Positions 1 to 24,359 of a stretch of DNA of 64,000 nt are shown in pieces (positions within the stretch are counted from its first letter, which is position 1; every line of letters starts with the position of its first letter). The notes beneath the pieces were generated by a model that saw nothing but the letters and a program-made list of their open reading frames with translations, did no database searches and was not told the DNA's origin. This stretch comes from Primula veris (Eukaryota; Streptophyta; Magnoliopsida; Ericales; Primulaceae), in the NCBI GenBank assembly GCA_963682055.1, contig OY821747.1, forward strand, positions 21,016,126-21,080,125, written 5' to 3'. The position numbers and the translations under genes are program-made.

Positions 1-600
1 GGATAATTCTTGAAGAACAATCTGTTTCTGGCAAGGAGAATAGATTAGGAATGTAGAGAGAATTTTCTTATATGTTTCTGTAACCAAAACCGAGGCCAAA
101 TGACTTCTTATATAGGAGATCAATAACCGAAACTGAAAGCAAGCAACTGTTCCGGAAAGGAAGCAACTGTTCCGGAAAGGAAGCAACTGTTCCGGAAAGG
201 AAGCAACTGTTGGGAAAGAGTCCAACTATTCAAAATTTTCCGGAAAGGAAGCAACTGTTGGGAAAGGGTCCAACTATTCAAAATTTTCCGGAAAGGAAGC
301 AACTGTTCGGAAAAATTTTCGCTCGGGGCGCTGCCCCGCACCCCGCCCGCTGTCCTGGCAGCGGGACCCCAGCCAGGGGCTCTCGCCCCTTGGACCCCGC
401 CAGGGGCTCTGCCCCTTGGAACCCCGTTTCAATTATTCATATTCAATTATACGTTGGCTCGACGAGCGTGCACTCCGCACTTCCCTAACTCGTTTCCGAG
501 TTTAACGCATTATTGCATCGAACTATAATAAATCACATTACTACTAAAATACATTGATGATACTAAAATCACCAACAACTGTTCTCTAACATGAGCAATA
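1..600. repeat. Tandem repeat plus GC-rich palindromic block, LTR-like
   Basis: Positions 140-310 hold tandem copies of a short unit built on GGAAAGGAAGCAACTGTT, some extended by an insert containing CAAAATTTTCC. It is followed at 320-425 by a sharply GC-rich stretch with repeated GGGGCTCTGCCCCTTGGA-type palindromes, then AT-rich DNA. Such GC-rich palindromes are common in plant LTR retrotransposon ends, so this may be an LTR fragment. No coding exon is supported: the open frames here simply read the repeat. Confidence 0.5.
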
Positions 601-1170
601 TTATCCGTTAACCTAACAATTTATGAATTGATTTCATTATAGGTATAACACCAATTTAATCTCAATAGGAATATATATTTTACAGTATGGCAGTAGTTGT
701 TTTTAATCGCAATACACATGCAGTACATATATGTTTGAGATGTACTGTGATATTATAAACTAGCATGCAATATTCCATCTGTATTCAAAATCTATATTCA
801 ACAACCAGTAGTCATGTACGCATCATAGTAGCCTATACATATCAAACATGCAATTTGATTTATTCTTACATAGCTAGCATGCAATCTTATTGACCGTACG
901 GTTACTAATTACTATATAAATATGAAGCCACACATGATTTCACGTAACATACAGTAGTAACAAGATCTACTACGCACGGTTACATTATAATAAAAAAATT
1001 ATAACCGTGTACCTTACTCCTCGTATATTGATGAAGGTCGATATAACAATAATCCAATAAAACCCGGTTAAACCTCAAGGTTTATAGATACTCAATATCC
1101 GTGAGTTTACCCATAATCTCCAATACCCATGAGCGTACATCCTAGTCTCCACGAGCAAAGTGGTGATAGC
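600..1170. other. AT-rich intergenic DNA, nothing recognised
   Basis: No long open frame, RNA gene or terminal repeat is visible. The base composition is AT-rich like the rest of the intergenic DNA. Confidence 0.5.
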
Positions 1171-1171
1171 G

Positions 1172-1395
1172 TGTTGTGTGACATATTAGCTCGGTATATG
1201 TATATATGAGATATGTATAGATATAGAGAGAGAAATATGAAGAGACAACAACAGAGTCTTTATTAATCAGAATGTATCAATACAAAGAGACCCTAACATT
1301 CTTTATATACTAGAGGTTAGGATTATAGAAGGTAGAAAACTCAACTTAGGCTCACTATGAGTAAGGCTCAAGAGTCCAAATAATATGCTACAACA
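1172..1395 (-). mobile_element. Possible solo LTR (copia-like)
   Basis: The segment is bounded by TGTTG and CAACA. Read on the minus strand it starts TGTTGTAGCATATT, has a TATA-like stretch (TATATAAAG) and an AATAAAG polyadenylation-like signal, as short plant LTRs do. The flanking five bases (TAGCG and GTATG) do not match, so a target-site duplication is not shown. This is a tentative call. Confidence 0.33.
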
Positions 1396-1499
1396 GTATG
1401 TATATATTTGTAAGTCCCACCATATGCTAAAATATGGGCAGATATAGGAAAATATAATAACTAATTTATTTTTATAAACTACACACATGAAAGACCTAA

Positions 1500-1811
1500 T
1501 GGTGGCAAAATAGATCGACATCCGAAACCGACCGCAAATCCGCCTGAAACCGAAAAACCGATAACCACTATAAACCCAAATGAAGTTTTGGCCGAACCGA
1601 GACCGATGGTTACGGTTTGGGTTTGGATTTCGAAACTATACTCGTCAACCCGACCGAAAAACCGCTACCGAAAACCAAATAGTTAAAGCCGAACAATATC
1701 CGAAAAGTAATCAATGTATATATATATATATATTCATATATATATATTCATATATATAATATATATAAATATATGTATATAATATTTATATATTTATATT
1801 AGCTATAAAAT

Positions 1812-1842
<31 letters not shown>

Positions 1843-2287
1843 ATGTATAATGTGTAAGTTTAAAATGAAACTTATAAGTTACATTGTTCTAAAATTGGTT
1901 CAATATTTTGATAATTCATTCCAAATTTCTTTTAGTTCGGTAATTTTTTTTACATATTTTCTTATATAATAAATTCTTACCAAAAAGTTACAACAACAAG
2001 AAATTAGTATAAAAACAAAACAAATAAACAACAATTATAATTTTGAAGTAACAAAAAATTGCTAACATAAAAAGAATCTAAAAGTTGGTTAAACCGAAAT
2101 ATCTGAAGACCGAAAACTGTTTGGCCGGTCGTATATCTGGGTACTGAACGGTTATTATGCTTAGTTTGTTCTCAGAAAACCCGACCGAACTCAACCAATT
2201 TTTTTCTAAAACCCGAAGATGACCGAAACCGACCCGACCGAACACCGAAAGTTTTGGTCTTGGTGGGGGTGGTCAAAATTGCCATCC
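1500..2287. repeat. Element with CCGAACC-rich ends
   Basis: Both ends (about 1527-1690 and 2090-2280) are dense in CCGAAACCG and GACCGAAC words around an AT-rich core with (TA)n and (CA)n runs at 1715-1845. The outer edges carry GGTGGCAAAAT and, inverted, GGATGGCAAT, suggesting terminal inverted repeats. A clean target duplication is not visible. It is probably a non-autonomous DNA transposon, not a gene. Confidence 0.4.
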
Positions 2288-2659
2288 ATACTAATGACTA
2301 TTAAATAAAGAGAGGCAGGAGAAAGAGAAGCGCATGCAGAAAACCGTAAAACAATAAAGAAGATGATATGAAGAAAAAGGTTTTAACAACGAAGACGAAA
2401 AAGGAAAAGAAACCACAAGCAGCAGCAGTAGTAGAAACGAAAACCGATCATAGTAAACCAACCGATCATAGTAAATCAGTTTGCGCAGCGGAAAAAATAA
2501 AATAACGTGTCCAGATTCTTAGGTTTAGTATGTACGTATATTATCAAAGTAAATCCTGTTTTACCTTTTAGGTTTAGATCGTACCGAATAACAAAAGGGA
2601 ACATATGACGGCTGTGATGGAACAGATTCGCCTCAATTCTTCTATCTTATTCCTGAACT

Positions 2660-3740
2660 AGCACCTTGCTTCTTGAAAGAGGGTGGACTCTTTCTCTCTC
2701 TAGGCAATCTCGAAAATATAGTTATGAAAAACTTATCTTTCTGCCAAGAAAGGGGCGTGCTATATGTAGCCCAATGTAGGGACTTGTAGGATGATTAGGA
2801 TAGAGCTCCTTAAAATGATTTTGTGCTATCATATCTCCTTAAAACCTGATATATACACAATCAATTTAAATCGTGATTTATTCTACTAAAGATCACGACT
2901 GATCTCTCTACCATAATCCGAATATCTAATTCGTTCCAATTGTCAAACATGTTCACTATCTCCCCACGTAAATATTAATCAGATACTTATTTATTAAATT
3001 AAATCACTGACTGATTTCTTATTTAATAAACGTATTATCCCTAAGTCTGCCCGCTTAACTTATTTGTCGTGTCGGGTTATAAATCCACATACAGGGTTTA
3101 CACGAATAAAAACTTATAAGTTTCCTCAAGGGAGTATCATCAATCCCTTACGGGACGTGAATTTCTTTTATTAATAATAAACACTAATACGAATAATGCT
3201 GTCATCCAACTCATTAAGTTTATTGACTCGTGACGAATCTCACCATGTATGAATCAAAATGACAAACACAACCATACATGTCTAAATAGAAATATAGGAA
3301 TTAAGAGCATAAATAATAACCATGACCACGAGTTATAAATCATTTTGTCTAGTCAGTCATCAAATAATTATTTTGTAACAGTCATGTTTAATACACACAA
3401 AGTGCACTAGTAGATGGACTTGGAATTTATCCGCTCTCTGTAGTCAAGACATGCCTACTAAAATCATGAACTACAACTCTAGTGATGGTGTGTTCATTTT
3501 CATCTAAAGTTGTAAACATATAACTTATATTCTATTAGAACCGACAGTCTAATCTTCCGTGTGTAAGCTGTACTCTACACACTAGACCATATACTAAATA
3601 GAATAATAGACCATTATTTAGTCTTTTAAACAATAATGATAAATAACAATTGCTCATATTATTCTCATTAAATAGATCAGCTCAAAACATTGTCAAATAT
3701 AAATTCAAAAACAAGCATGTCTTTTAGTATATTTCTAACA
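2660..3740 (-). mobile_element. Probable LTR fragment (copia-like)
   Basis: Read on the minus strand the segment begins TGTTAGAAATATAC at 3740, a start typical of plant copia-type LTRs, and continues through about 1.1 kb with no open frame. It abuts the degenerate gene to its right, so it may have inserted into that gene. The inner boundary and target duplication could not be fixed. Confidence 0.35.
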
Positions 3741-4915
3741 GAAAGTGCAAGCAACATCAATAGTAAGACCCGACGAATAGTTGTCCATTTTTTGTTTACT
3801 TCACCTACTGGACCTACTGCTACTGCCTTATACAAATTCAATTTCTCCATCATCTTCGACGAGGACAACATGCTTCTGATAAACAAAATTGATACCCTCG
3901 AAAAGGGTGTTAATTTTTTTTCGTATGACTATAACAGGAGAACATCGTACGCCGCCATCGCTCATTTGATTATTAGGGATCATAACAATAAGTACTTGCT
4001 CCTGCCTAACGAATTCCATGAAAGATTTTATAACAGGTTCAATCGAAAACCATGTGCATAACATAGGGAAGAACCATTTATATACACTCTTGGTGTTGGT
4101 TATTCCAAAGGTACGTTAGGAAAAATAAAACAACCCTTAGGTCTCAAGGTGGAGCCCATGGTGGTCACGGTGGGTAATAAGATCTACACCCTCTTACGCC
4201 ATAGCAATGTACAAAGGTATATATACCCGAACCATCTTTCGAAGCCTAAGGCCCGTTGAAAAACAAGTGGGAGACTTTGCCCCCTCCTTGGGTGAACATG
4301 GACAATAATATTCGTCTCCTCTCCCCTAATAGCAATGAGAATTGGAGCTGGCCTGGTTATGCGGTCTCGACCATTTCATAATTGTGTGTTTCCAGATTTG
4401 AAACGACAAAAGTATATTCCATATCCATTCTTACAACACACTCTCTCGTGAGTGGAAGCCTGTAAGTTATCCTCTAAAAGGTGTCGTTCTTGTTAGCCAG
4501 TATGGTAATCCTGCTTGTTATTCTTTTGATCAGTTCTACTTAAAATAAGACTGCCGCCTCGATTATTACAAGGATGGTTGCAAAGTCGCCAAGTATACTA
4601 TTGGGAATTATCTTGTTTGGAATGGCGAAGCTGTAGTTGTAGATAGCCACATTTACGGCTACATCGAAAAGTTTAAAATGCTAGATTAGTTTAAATGCTC
4701 TTCCGAAAAAGGCGATATTGCGTTGGTTGGTTCTGTTTTTAAAGAGGATTGTGATTCCCGAGCATACTTTGGAAAGATGGAGGATGTCCCGAACATCTGG
4801 AGCCATTGGTAGGATTGGGGATGACATGATATATTTGGTGAAGACTGTTGTATTCTCCGACTCTCGTGTACTTGAATTACATAGTCAACATGTCCATATC
4901 ACGACCTTTTAATAC
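3741..4915 (+). pseudogene. Decayed kelch-like (beta-propeller) gene
   Basis: Broken pieces of one protein can be followed on the plus strand in shifting frames with several stops. The pieces include FNFSIIFDEDNMLLINKID (about 3838-3895), VVTVGNKIYTLLRHS (about 4157-4205), KWETLPPPWVN (about 4267-4300), VVLVSQYGNPACYSFDQFY (about 4483-4540) and YLVWNGEAVVVDSHIYGY (about 4612-4665). The order, a 'VGNKIY...W..LPPP' block followed by 'D(G)..VVDSHIYGY', resembles kelch repeats of plant F-box/kelch or galactose-oxidase-like propellers. No F-box is visible. The family call is an inference from motif style; the gene is certainly not intact. Confidence 0.42.
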
Positions 4916-5225
4916 AATTTTTGTCACAATCTAATACAATTTTTATAACAATCTAATACAATTTTTGTCACAATCTAATAGAAAATTTGATACAATTTTT
5001 TTGATAATTTAATACAAAGTTTTTGACAATCTAATCCAATATTTTTTGAAAATCTAATACAAAATACAAATACAAACTTTTTGACAATCTAATACAATTT
5101 TCTTGACAATCTAATATAATTTATTTGGCAATATAATTGAGAATATTATGCCATTTTTTTGACAATTTGATTCAAATTTTTTGGCAATCTAATACAAATT
5201 TTTAAACAATCTAATATAATTTTAC
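4907..5225. repeat. Tandem repeat, about 22-bp unit
   Basis: About a dozen degenerate head-to-tail copies of a unit reading AATCTAATACAATTTTTTGACA (with GTCACA in the first copies) lie directly after the pseudogene. There are no spacers between units, so it is a minisatellite. Confidence 0.8.
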
Positions 5226-5379
5226 ATAATAAACTTGTTCCTGCACATATTATAATCACTTTTTTAAGCTATAAGCTATTTTTTACATAATAAACTCTTT
5301 TTCACATAAATAATAGTATCTTTTTAAGCTTGAAAATTGCTTTTAAACTATTTTTAGCTTTAAACTCTTTTCCACAAAA

Positions 5380-5580
5380 CTTAAAAGCATATAAAACCTT
5401 GCAACCAAACAGGTTTTGAAAAATATTTCAATTGAACGAGCCTTAAAAAAATGCAACCAAACAGGACTTAAGAAAATACAGCCAAACAAGACTTAAAAAA
5501 GCATAACCAAACAAGCCATTAAAAGCACAAGCAACCAAACAATCTTAAAATAAGTTTGCAACCAAACAACCTTTGGCGGG
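5380..5580. repeat. Clustered AACCAAACA words
   Basis: At least six copies of GCAACCAAACA or GCCAAACAAG-like words are spaced 25-40 bases apart and alternate with ACTTAAAA stretches. This looks like the decayed subterminal region of a DNA transposon. Confidence 0.45.
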
Positions 5581-7180
5581 CAGGCCTTTTAGGTGAAAGC
5601 GATCACAGATCGGATGGGCGGAGAGAATGCCCATATATATATAGATCAAATATGTGTATATATATACATATATAGATCAGATATGTGTGTATTATATATA
5701 TATATTAGATCTGTGTATATATGGAGAGAGAGCTGAGGAGGAGAACGAAAGAGAAATATCTAGAGCTCCGATGACGGAGTTGGGCAGTGGTGGTGCGGAG
5801 GAAGAAAAGAGAGATCTGATATTATATGTGTAGTGAGGGACACGGTAATGTTTTTGGTAATGATAAAAAATAGAATTTGAACCACTTTTATATTTAGAGT
5901 ACATGGTACCATAATCAAATTAAAATATTTGAATATAGTAACTTATGCTAATAAAAAATATAAATGGTATAAAAATCTAATAATTCTTTTAAAATGATAA
6001 CGGGCTCCAATTAATTCATAAATATACGAGGAAACATAAATGCAAATACAACCGACTCTCCAAAAAACCATCATAATAAATTGATTACTGTAATTTATTT
6101 TCAACAATTTCATTAAAAATTGAAGAACACCGTAGAGAAGATCAACTCTTAATTTTATATCAAAAAAGTTTATACCAAACTTTTAGGCCGGCAATAGCAG
6201 GCTAATAAAAGTTCATTTGGGTGCACGTTTAAAGCACATCATTTCTTTTTTGGGTACAATTATAAAAGCACATTAAAATTTCTAACCAACCTCTTTTATT
6301 CAAATTTCTATCCAAGTTGATTAAAAATGTAATCTGTCGGGCCCATAACTTTGTATACTCTCCCAAATCCTTAAATGTTTCAAAATGTTTCACAAGACAC
6401 CCCTAATTGTGAAAACGAGCCAATACATGGCTGTCGAGGTCCGGGAGTTTCTTTTCCTTTATAATTTGAAATACATATTTTGAAGCATATATTAGCTATT
6501 TAAGAATGCACTTTTAGAGAAAATACTTTTAAAGGATAGTACAACTGTACAACAACAATGTTCAATTGTATAAAACGATATACTCCGTTCGATCTTCAGA
6601 TTATATTTCAACCAAATTCAACCAAAATTCAGTCTCACATGTACGTTGCCTTGGCAATAACACCCCCAACAAGTCGTGTTTTACTCTGAGTCTATTTGGT
6701 TCATGGCCGTTCGTTAATAAACCAATAGAAACAAAATAAACATATCTCATTATCAACATCACCCTTAATATTGTCATAGTTGTACTTGTTGCAACATAGT
6801 TACTGACAAAATCTATAGACTCACAAAAGCGCCACGCTTCTCAGCTTCCGTTTCTCAATATTTCACATGTTAATATAAGAATTTAAAATTATCTAATTTG
6901 CTTCGGGCTTTCCGTTTCTCACCCCCAAATATTCCTAATATATATGTTATTATCAGTACTAATGAACTAATAATAACATCTATATTAGTTATACTCCCTT
7001 ATTAGAATAAAATATAATTGATTGATACTATATAATATTTACCAGCTACTATAAATTGTATAAATAAACATTTAATTAGGTGGGTGTCACAATACAATTA
7101 ATATTACTGTCATTTTTATACCACAAACAAATATGACCATAATGTAGTTGTTCTCATTGAAGACGGTTTTAAATAAATAC
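5581..7180. other. Intergenic DNA upstream of AUG6
   Basis: AT-rich DNA with short (TA)n and (GA)n runs around 5630-5740. No coding exon, RNA gene or bounded transposon is supported. Confidence 0.5.
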
Positions 7181-7185
7181 AAAGA

Positions 7186-7362
7186 ACGAAAACTTTGAAA
7201 TCCGAAATACCAATACAGATACACAGAGAAATACGATAAAATATATAGATATAGAGAGAGATGACTATGAAGGTTGGGAGTAGAGTCGTCGAATGAGAGA
7301 TCGAGAGAGAATGAGTTTGAAAGAAAAATGTACACAAACTATCTAATACTAGGTTTAACATG
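7186..7362 (+). pseudogene. Decayed upstream copy of AUG6 leader and start of exon 1
   Basis: The stretch from GAACGAAAACTTTGAAATC to 7362 matches the AUG6 leader and first codons at about 7760-7980. An ATGACTATG at 7261 opens a peptide like MTMKVGSRVVE, then a TGA stop interrupts it. The next part still reads MYTNYLILGL, compared with [10 protein letters not shown] in the real exon. It is a partial, non-functional duplicate lying about 600 bases upstream of the true start. Confidence 0.75.
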
Positions 7363-7839
7363 TTCGGTAGTATAATCACCATTGTAGACTATTTAATACC
7401 AATAATAAATTACATAAACAAACATGATATAAGATACATCTCCGATTAATACTACAATATCTCAAAGATAAACATAACTACCTATTGTATTGTTATATTG
7501 GATGATGTATACATTTAAGACACATGGAGATAAGATCTTAATTACAGAAAAATATACAGTATTTGAAATCAAAGCACAATCAAAGTGAGGTTTAGCATGT
7601 TATATGTAGTACAATTCACTAATATACGAGTATTTGATAACGATTACAAATACATACGTTGTATATTCGAATGGCGATTAATTAGTATTCATTTAATTTA
7701 AAGTGGATGAGATCGTAATCATATAAATTATCCAGGGACCTAATTTAATTAAAAAGAAAGAACGGAAACTTTGAAATCAAACTAATACATACGACGAAGA
7801 TCTATAGATATACATAAATAGATAGATACAGATACAGAA

Positions 7840-7874
<35 letters not shown>

Positions 7875-7879
7875 AGGAG

Positions 7880-20057
<12,178 letters not shown>

Positions 20058-20799
20058 CTTCATACTGGTCCTTATTTGGAGGCACTTCAATTGCTAACTT
20101 ATTATGTTAAATCGATTGAGACCCCATTTAATTCGAGCATTTTTTACGCCGCCCCAACCTTGGTGTTTCCCCCGCCTTCTTGAAACTGTACTCGATATTC
20201 AAGATTGGTGTGTACTATGCTGTATAGATGCCAGAATATCTGAGTTGAAATTTGCCCCCAAGTGTTCCATTATTGGAGACCTGAAACTACTGACCACTGA
20301 AATCATTTGTTCGGTATTTATTTTCTACGGTTAGTGATTGTTCGAGAGTGAAAAGTGTGATTTTGGTTGGTTGTGATGTAAAATGTTGTGAATCTTGTAA
20401 GTGAGACTGTGGCCTCTAGTAAAACTGTGCGTCTGTTATTTGACAGACGAGGTTTAATGTCGATATATTTTTTGATAATAAGACTCTAATGATGTATTGT
20501 ATGGCGGATAAGTTGATGTCGGGTTCAATTTTAAGATGCCCTTTCTTAAGACGTGGCTATTTATTTGGTGTCGTCTATAATTTTCTGTATTGCTATTTTT
20601 ATTTTCTGAAATTTAAGGCTCTTTTCATCATTAGATTGATCACATCACGTTTGTATGTAAGTTGCCCAAATTTACTAATGAAAATGATTTGCCATTCAGT
20701 GTTCCATTATAAGGTAAATAATTGGTAAGGTAATTACCGAGGCGATGAACATGTATAGAGATTTCGTTACGGACTGCTATGGCCGGGAAGAAAAAGGGA

Positions 20800-21340
20800 G
20801 CTTGAATCCAAAGAATAATTCTAAAAAATGGGAAAAACCACCGAAAAACTTCATCAAAGTTAATATTTGATGCATCCTTCACATGTCATAATCATAGGGC
20901 CGCGGGTGGAGTTATTGCTCGTAATTATTTAGACGAAGTTTCCGACTTATGCAGCGGTGGTTTTGAAGCAAATTCCCCGCTTATGGCAGAGGTTATGACT
21001 CTTCGTATCGCATGTTCTCGTCCTAAGAATATGCAATGGGGTAAGGTAATTTTTCAAACGGATTGCAAAGTTTTAGCAAAATATTGTTCAGACTTCGACA
21101 CTATAGCTAATGTGGAGATCTAAACGATCCTAGAAGATATTAGTGAAATTCGAGGTAGTTTTGCTTGGAAGTTCGTTTGGTGTCCAAGATCGGCAAATGC
21201 TGTTGCCCACTATTTAGCTAAATTAGCAATAAGATAATGTAACTTACGTTAAGTCCGTAATTTTGCCTAAACAACCGTGGTCTGCTATTTTCAAAAACTC
21301 GTTTTAATATAATAGAATCTCTAATTTCAAAAAAACAAAG
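20800..21340 (+). pseudogene. 5'-truncated LINE tail with RNase H-like domain
   Basis: On the plus strand from about 20826 the protein reads NFIKVNI, then after a one-base shift DASF...GGVIARNYLDEV, SPLMAEVMTLRIACSR, VIFQTDCKVLAKYC, and after a TAA at 21121 FAWKFVWCPRSANAVAHYLA. This is the RNase H-like module (D-E-D acidic residues present) found at the 3' end of plant L1-type non-LTR retrotransposons. An A-rich tail follows at about 21328-21350. One frameshift and one stop make it dead. Confidence 0.85.
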
Positions 21341-23660
21341 AAGTAAAAAATTGGTTAATGAGTTGTGCACATGCACCACTTATTCACAATTTATGCCTTT
21401 AACGTGATTGCAGAATAACCGAAGAAATGGCCCGTTAGTTCTGACTTAATACCGTTTTTCTCTCCAAACTTATTTGTCCATGCTATCTTACTTACTAAAT
21501 CTTATTTACTCGATAAAAAATTAGCCAGTTGATAAAATGGAGAAAAATGATATTGGAACATTACAATTTCCATTTAACGTCTCAACTAATTACATACTAT
21601 GTTCATTCCTGAAATTACTACTTAATTATACTTTCAATCACTAGCACAAGACAAGATGGCGTTGTACTTAAAATATCGAATTCGTTATAACTTTGATAAA
21701 TGTAATGTTACAGAAAAAGTTAACAAACGAATTAGTTTCGCTCAACTTAACTATCTTCCGCTAGATCGCATTGAAAAACCGCCGATGATTGCTTTTTGAG
21801 TGGTGAAAGCAAGTTTCTATCTAATAGAGGCTAATACGACATCAACTCAACTGTCATTCTGTCAATAACCTCCTCATGTGTGTGCGACCAAAACTTACGC
21901 TCGACTCCAAAACAAAAAGACAAAAAATGAGATCATTTCATACGAAATGCTTTCGTACTCTGATTCTGAACCGCCTGACAAGAAAATGGTTTCATACTTA
22001 AAACATGGAACCATTTTCTTATTGTGACATTTATTCTGAGTGTTGTTGGATTTTTAGGTCCATTAGTTTTGTTAAAGCCTGATATAGGGTGTAACTGTAG
22101 TTTCTTTAAATCATGGGTCTTAGTAAAGTAAATATGTGTAACTCAGTACCCTGATTACCCGTCATCTTGTTGTGAAAGCAATTTATTTTCGGAGGGGGGT
22201 GGTTTAGGGAATTACTAGATAACAGTCATGCTATATGACTGATTCATAAACCGTTAGTATAAAAAAAATATCAAATGAATAAAAAAAATTAAATTTTGAT
22301 TAATATTTAAGTTTAGGGTAGACCTCTATAGGGTTCTATATTTTTATTTGGGTTTTAGTGTGTTTTACCATTTGTTTTTAATTTATCAAAATCTAATTTG
22401 TTGAAAATAGAAAAAATACATTAGTTATTGAAAATCATTATCTAACAATTCATTTTTTAATCTAACGATGGTTAAGATGACTGTTACATAAACAGTCAAA
22501 TAAGATGACTGTTCCTAAAAGGCACTCGGTGATTTAACTTAACACTTAACACCCCTACAAATATGGTAGCATCTGACGCTTTGGGATTTTAACCTCATTT
22601 AAAATTAGTTTTTTAAGTATGATTTGAATACGCAAGATATGGATTAGTATTTTTAGTTTTAAAAAATATGTTGTTTTTACAATTTTTTGTTGTTGATATC
22701 TTGGGTTTTAAAAATAGCGAAAAGCACAACTAAATTCAAGAAAATTATAACAACTTAAAATTTTATGAAACTAAACATACTAACCTATAAGTTGATTGTG
22801 TATTTATAGTATGGTTTGATAAAAGAAAACTAAAAAGAAGTATTTTTAGACGAGTATAAAAGTTGGTAGTGTGAACTGAAATTATGTATTTTGGGTGTTA
22901 GGCCCATGTTGGTTTATTTTCCTATTTTTAAACACCAAAATGTCTCTCTATTACTAAAATACATTACTTCTTTAAATGCATCTGTTCTCAATCACTTTGC
23001 TAAAACATAGTTCAAAAGGGCTTACTTTCTTGTGTAAATCATGAACATGAAATTATTTATCACTGTGGGTTTACACACTTTACACTAAACAGAATGTGGT
23101 CTGATTTTATAAATCCTAATTAGTTATTTCTTTACTTTTTATTGTTCTATTTCATAATGATTAAAAAGAATGCACGTATTTCGTATGTGAGTAGTAATCT
23201 ACAAATGCTACAAACGTCACGGAGGGAACTTACTTCCTTTTATCGCGCTATTTAGTAACCAGAAAAAATCTTACTTAAAAATGTAAAACCAAACACTTTA
23301 ACCAATTTAAAGTTTGGTAATTATTTTCTCATATGACATCTATTCTAATTTTATTTGGGAATAAAAATTAAATATTTAGGTGCATTCGTTCAGTGAAAAC
23401 TTGTAGTAGGGGGTGTAATTGGAGTTTCTTAAAATTGTAGGCATTAGTAGTATTAGTAAAGTAAATATATGTAGACTCAAATATAAACCATTTTTTTCTA
23501 TTTTTAAAACACCAAAATGTCAACTCTCTCTATTACTAAAAAAAAAACATACTTATTATTTAAATGCGTCTGTTCTCAATCACTTACTACATAAAGAAAA
23601 GTAAAACAAATCTCATTTCATTGACCTTTTATTAAAATCAGATCCACGTACAAGCTGTTT
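21340..23660. other. Intergenic DNA, nothing recognised
   Basis: AT-rich sequence without supported exons or RNA genes. Around 22200-22510 ACTGTT-type words occur in both orientations and might mark an old DNA element, but no target duplication was found. Confidence 0.45.
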
Positions 23661-23669
23661 GATGAAATG

Positions 23670-24358
23670 TCCCACTGAGTTGAGGTTTAATATATCACTT
23701 AGTTTTTTGGAAATTTAATCCATTTTAGAGGTGTTCTTGATATTGGGTATTCCATTTTTGTAGTTTTCTGATTACCCATTTGAGAAAAATCTCAACTTTG
23801 AGTTGAGGTTGTTTCAGTGAAAGAGTTTTCGAAATGTTTTTGATGGTTTAGTATTTTTTTTAATTGGTAATTTGGTTCTAAGTTGAATATATTTTGATTT
23901 TTGAGTGTTTAGGTATTGGCTTTTGTTATCTCATGATTACTTTTTTGAGGAAAAAAAATCATCTTTGAGCTTAGATTGGTTTAAATAAGGTGATTTCGAC
24001 ACTTTTAGCAGTTTTCGCTGTTATTCTAGTGTAATTTTAATGAATAGAGAGTGCTGGTAGTGAGGTTTGTAGTTTACTGATCAGACATTTTGAGGAAAAA
24101 AAACTAATTTCTGGTGAGATTTATTGAAAAAAGGAAATTTACGATACCGATGGTGATGTGAGTATTTAAGTATTGACTTTTGTTATCTGCTATTCACCCC
24201 ATTTGAGAAAAAAATCTCAACTTTGAGCTGAGAGTCAAATAATGCTATTTACAACAGTGGTAGTGGTTTAATGAAGTGCGAAAATTAGGTAGTGAGATTG
24301 TTATCTAGTGATCATCCATTGTGAAAAGAGCTCAAAGTTGAGCTGAATTTCTTTCGAA
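23670..24358. repeat. Degenerate tandem repeats just upstream of the galactosyltransferase ATG
   Basis: A unit of about 115-160 bp reads roughly TATTGGCTTTTGTTATCT, GATTACCCATTTGAG, poly-A, CTCAACTTTGAGTTGAG. Its last part recurs near 23675, 23791, 23955, 24095, 24216 and 24331. The final copy ends 10-30 bases before the start codon. The CTCAACT/AGTTGAG parts are self-complementary. The region probably spans the 5' untranslated leader or promoter. Confidence 0.65.
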
Positions 24359-24359
24359 T

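Noticed and set aside
210..488. Open frames of 70-90 codons on both strands near the left edge
   Set aside because: They translate tandem repeats and a GC-rich palindromic block, have no start context or homology, and exist on both strands at once.
4907..5225. Regularly spaced repeats that could suggest a CRISPR array
   Set aside because: There are no unique spacers, the units are adjoining and degenerate, and the genome is a plant nuclear genome.
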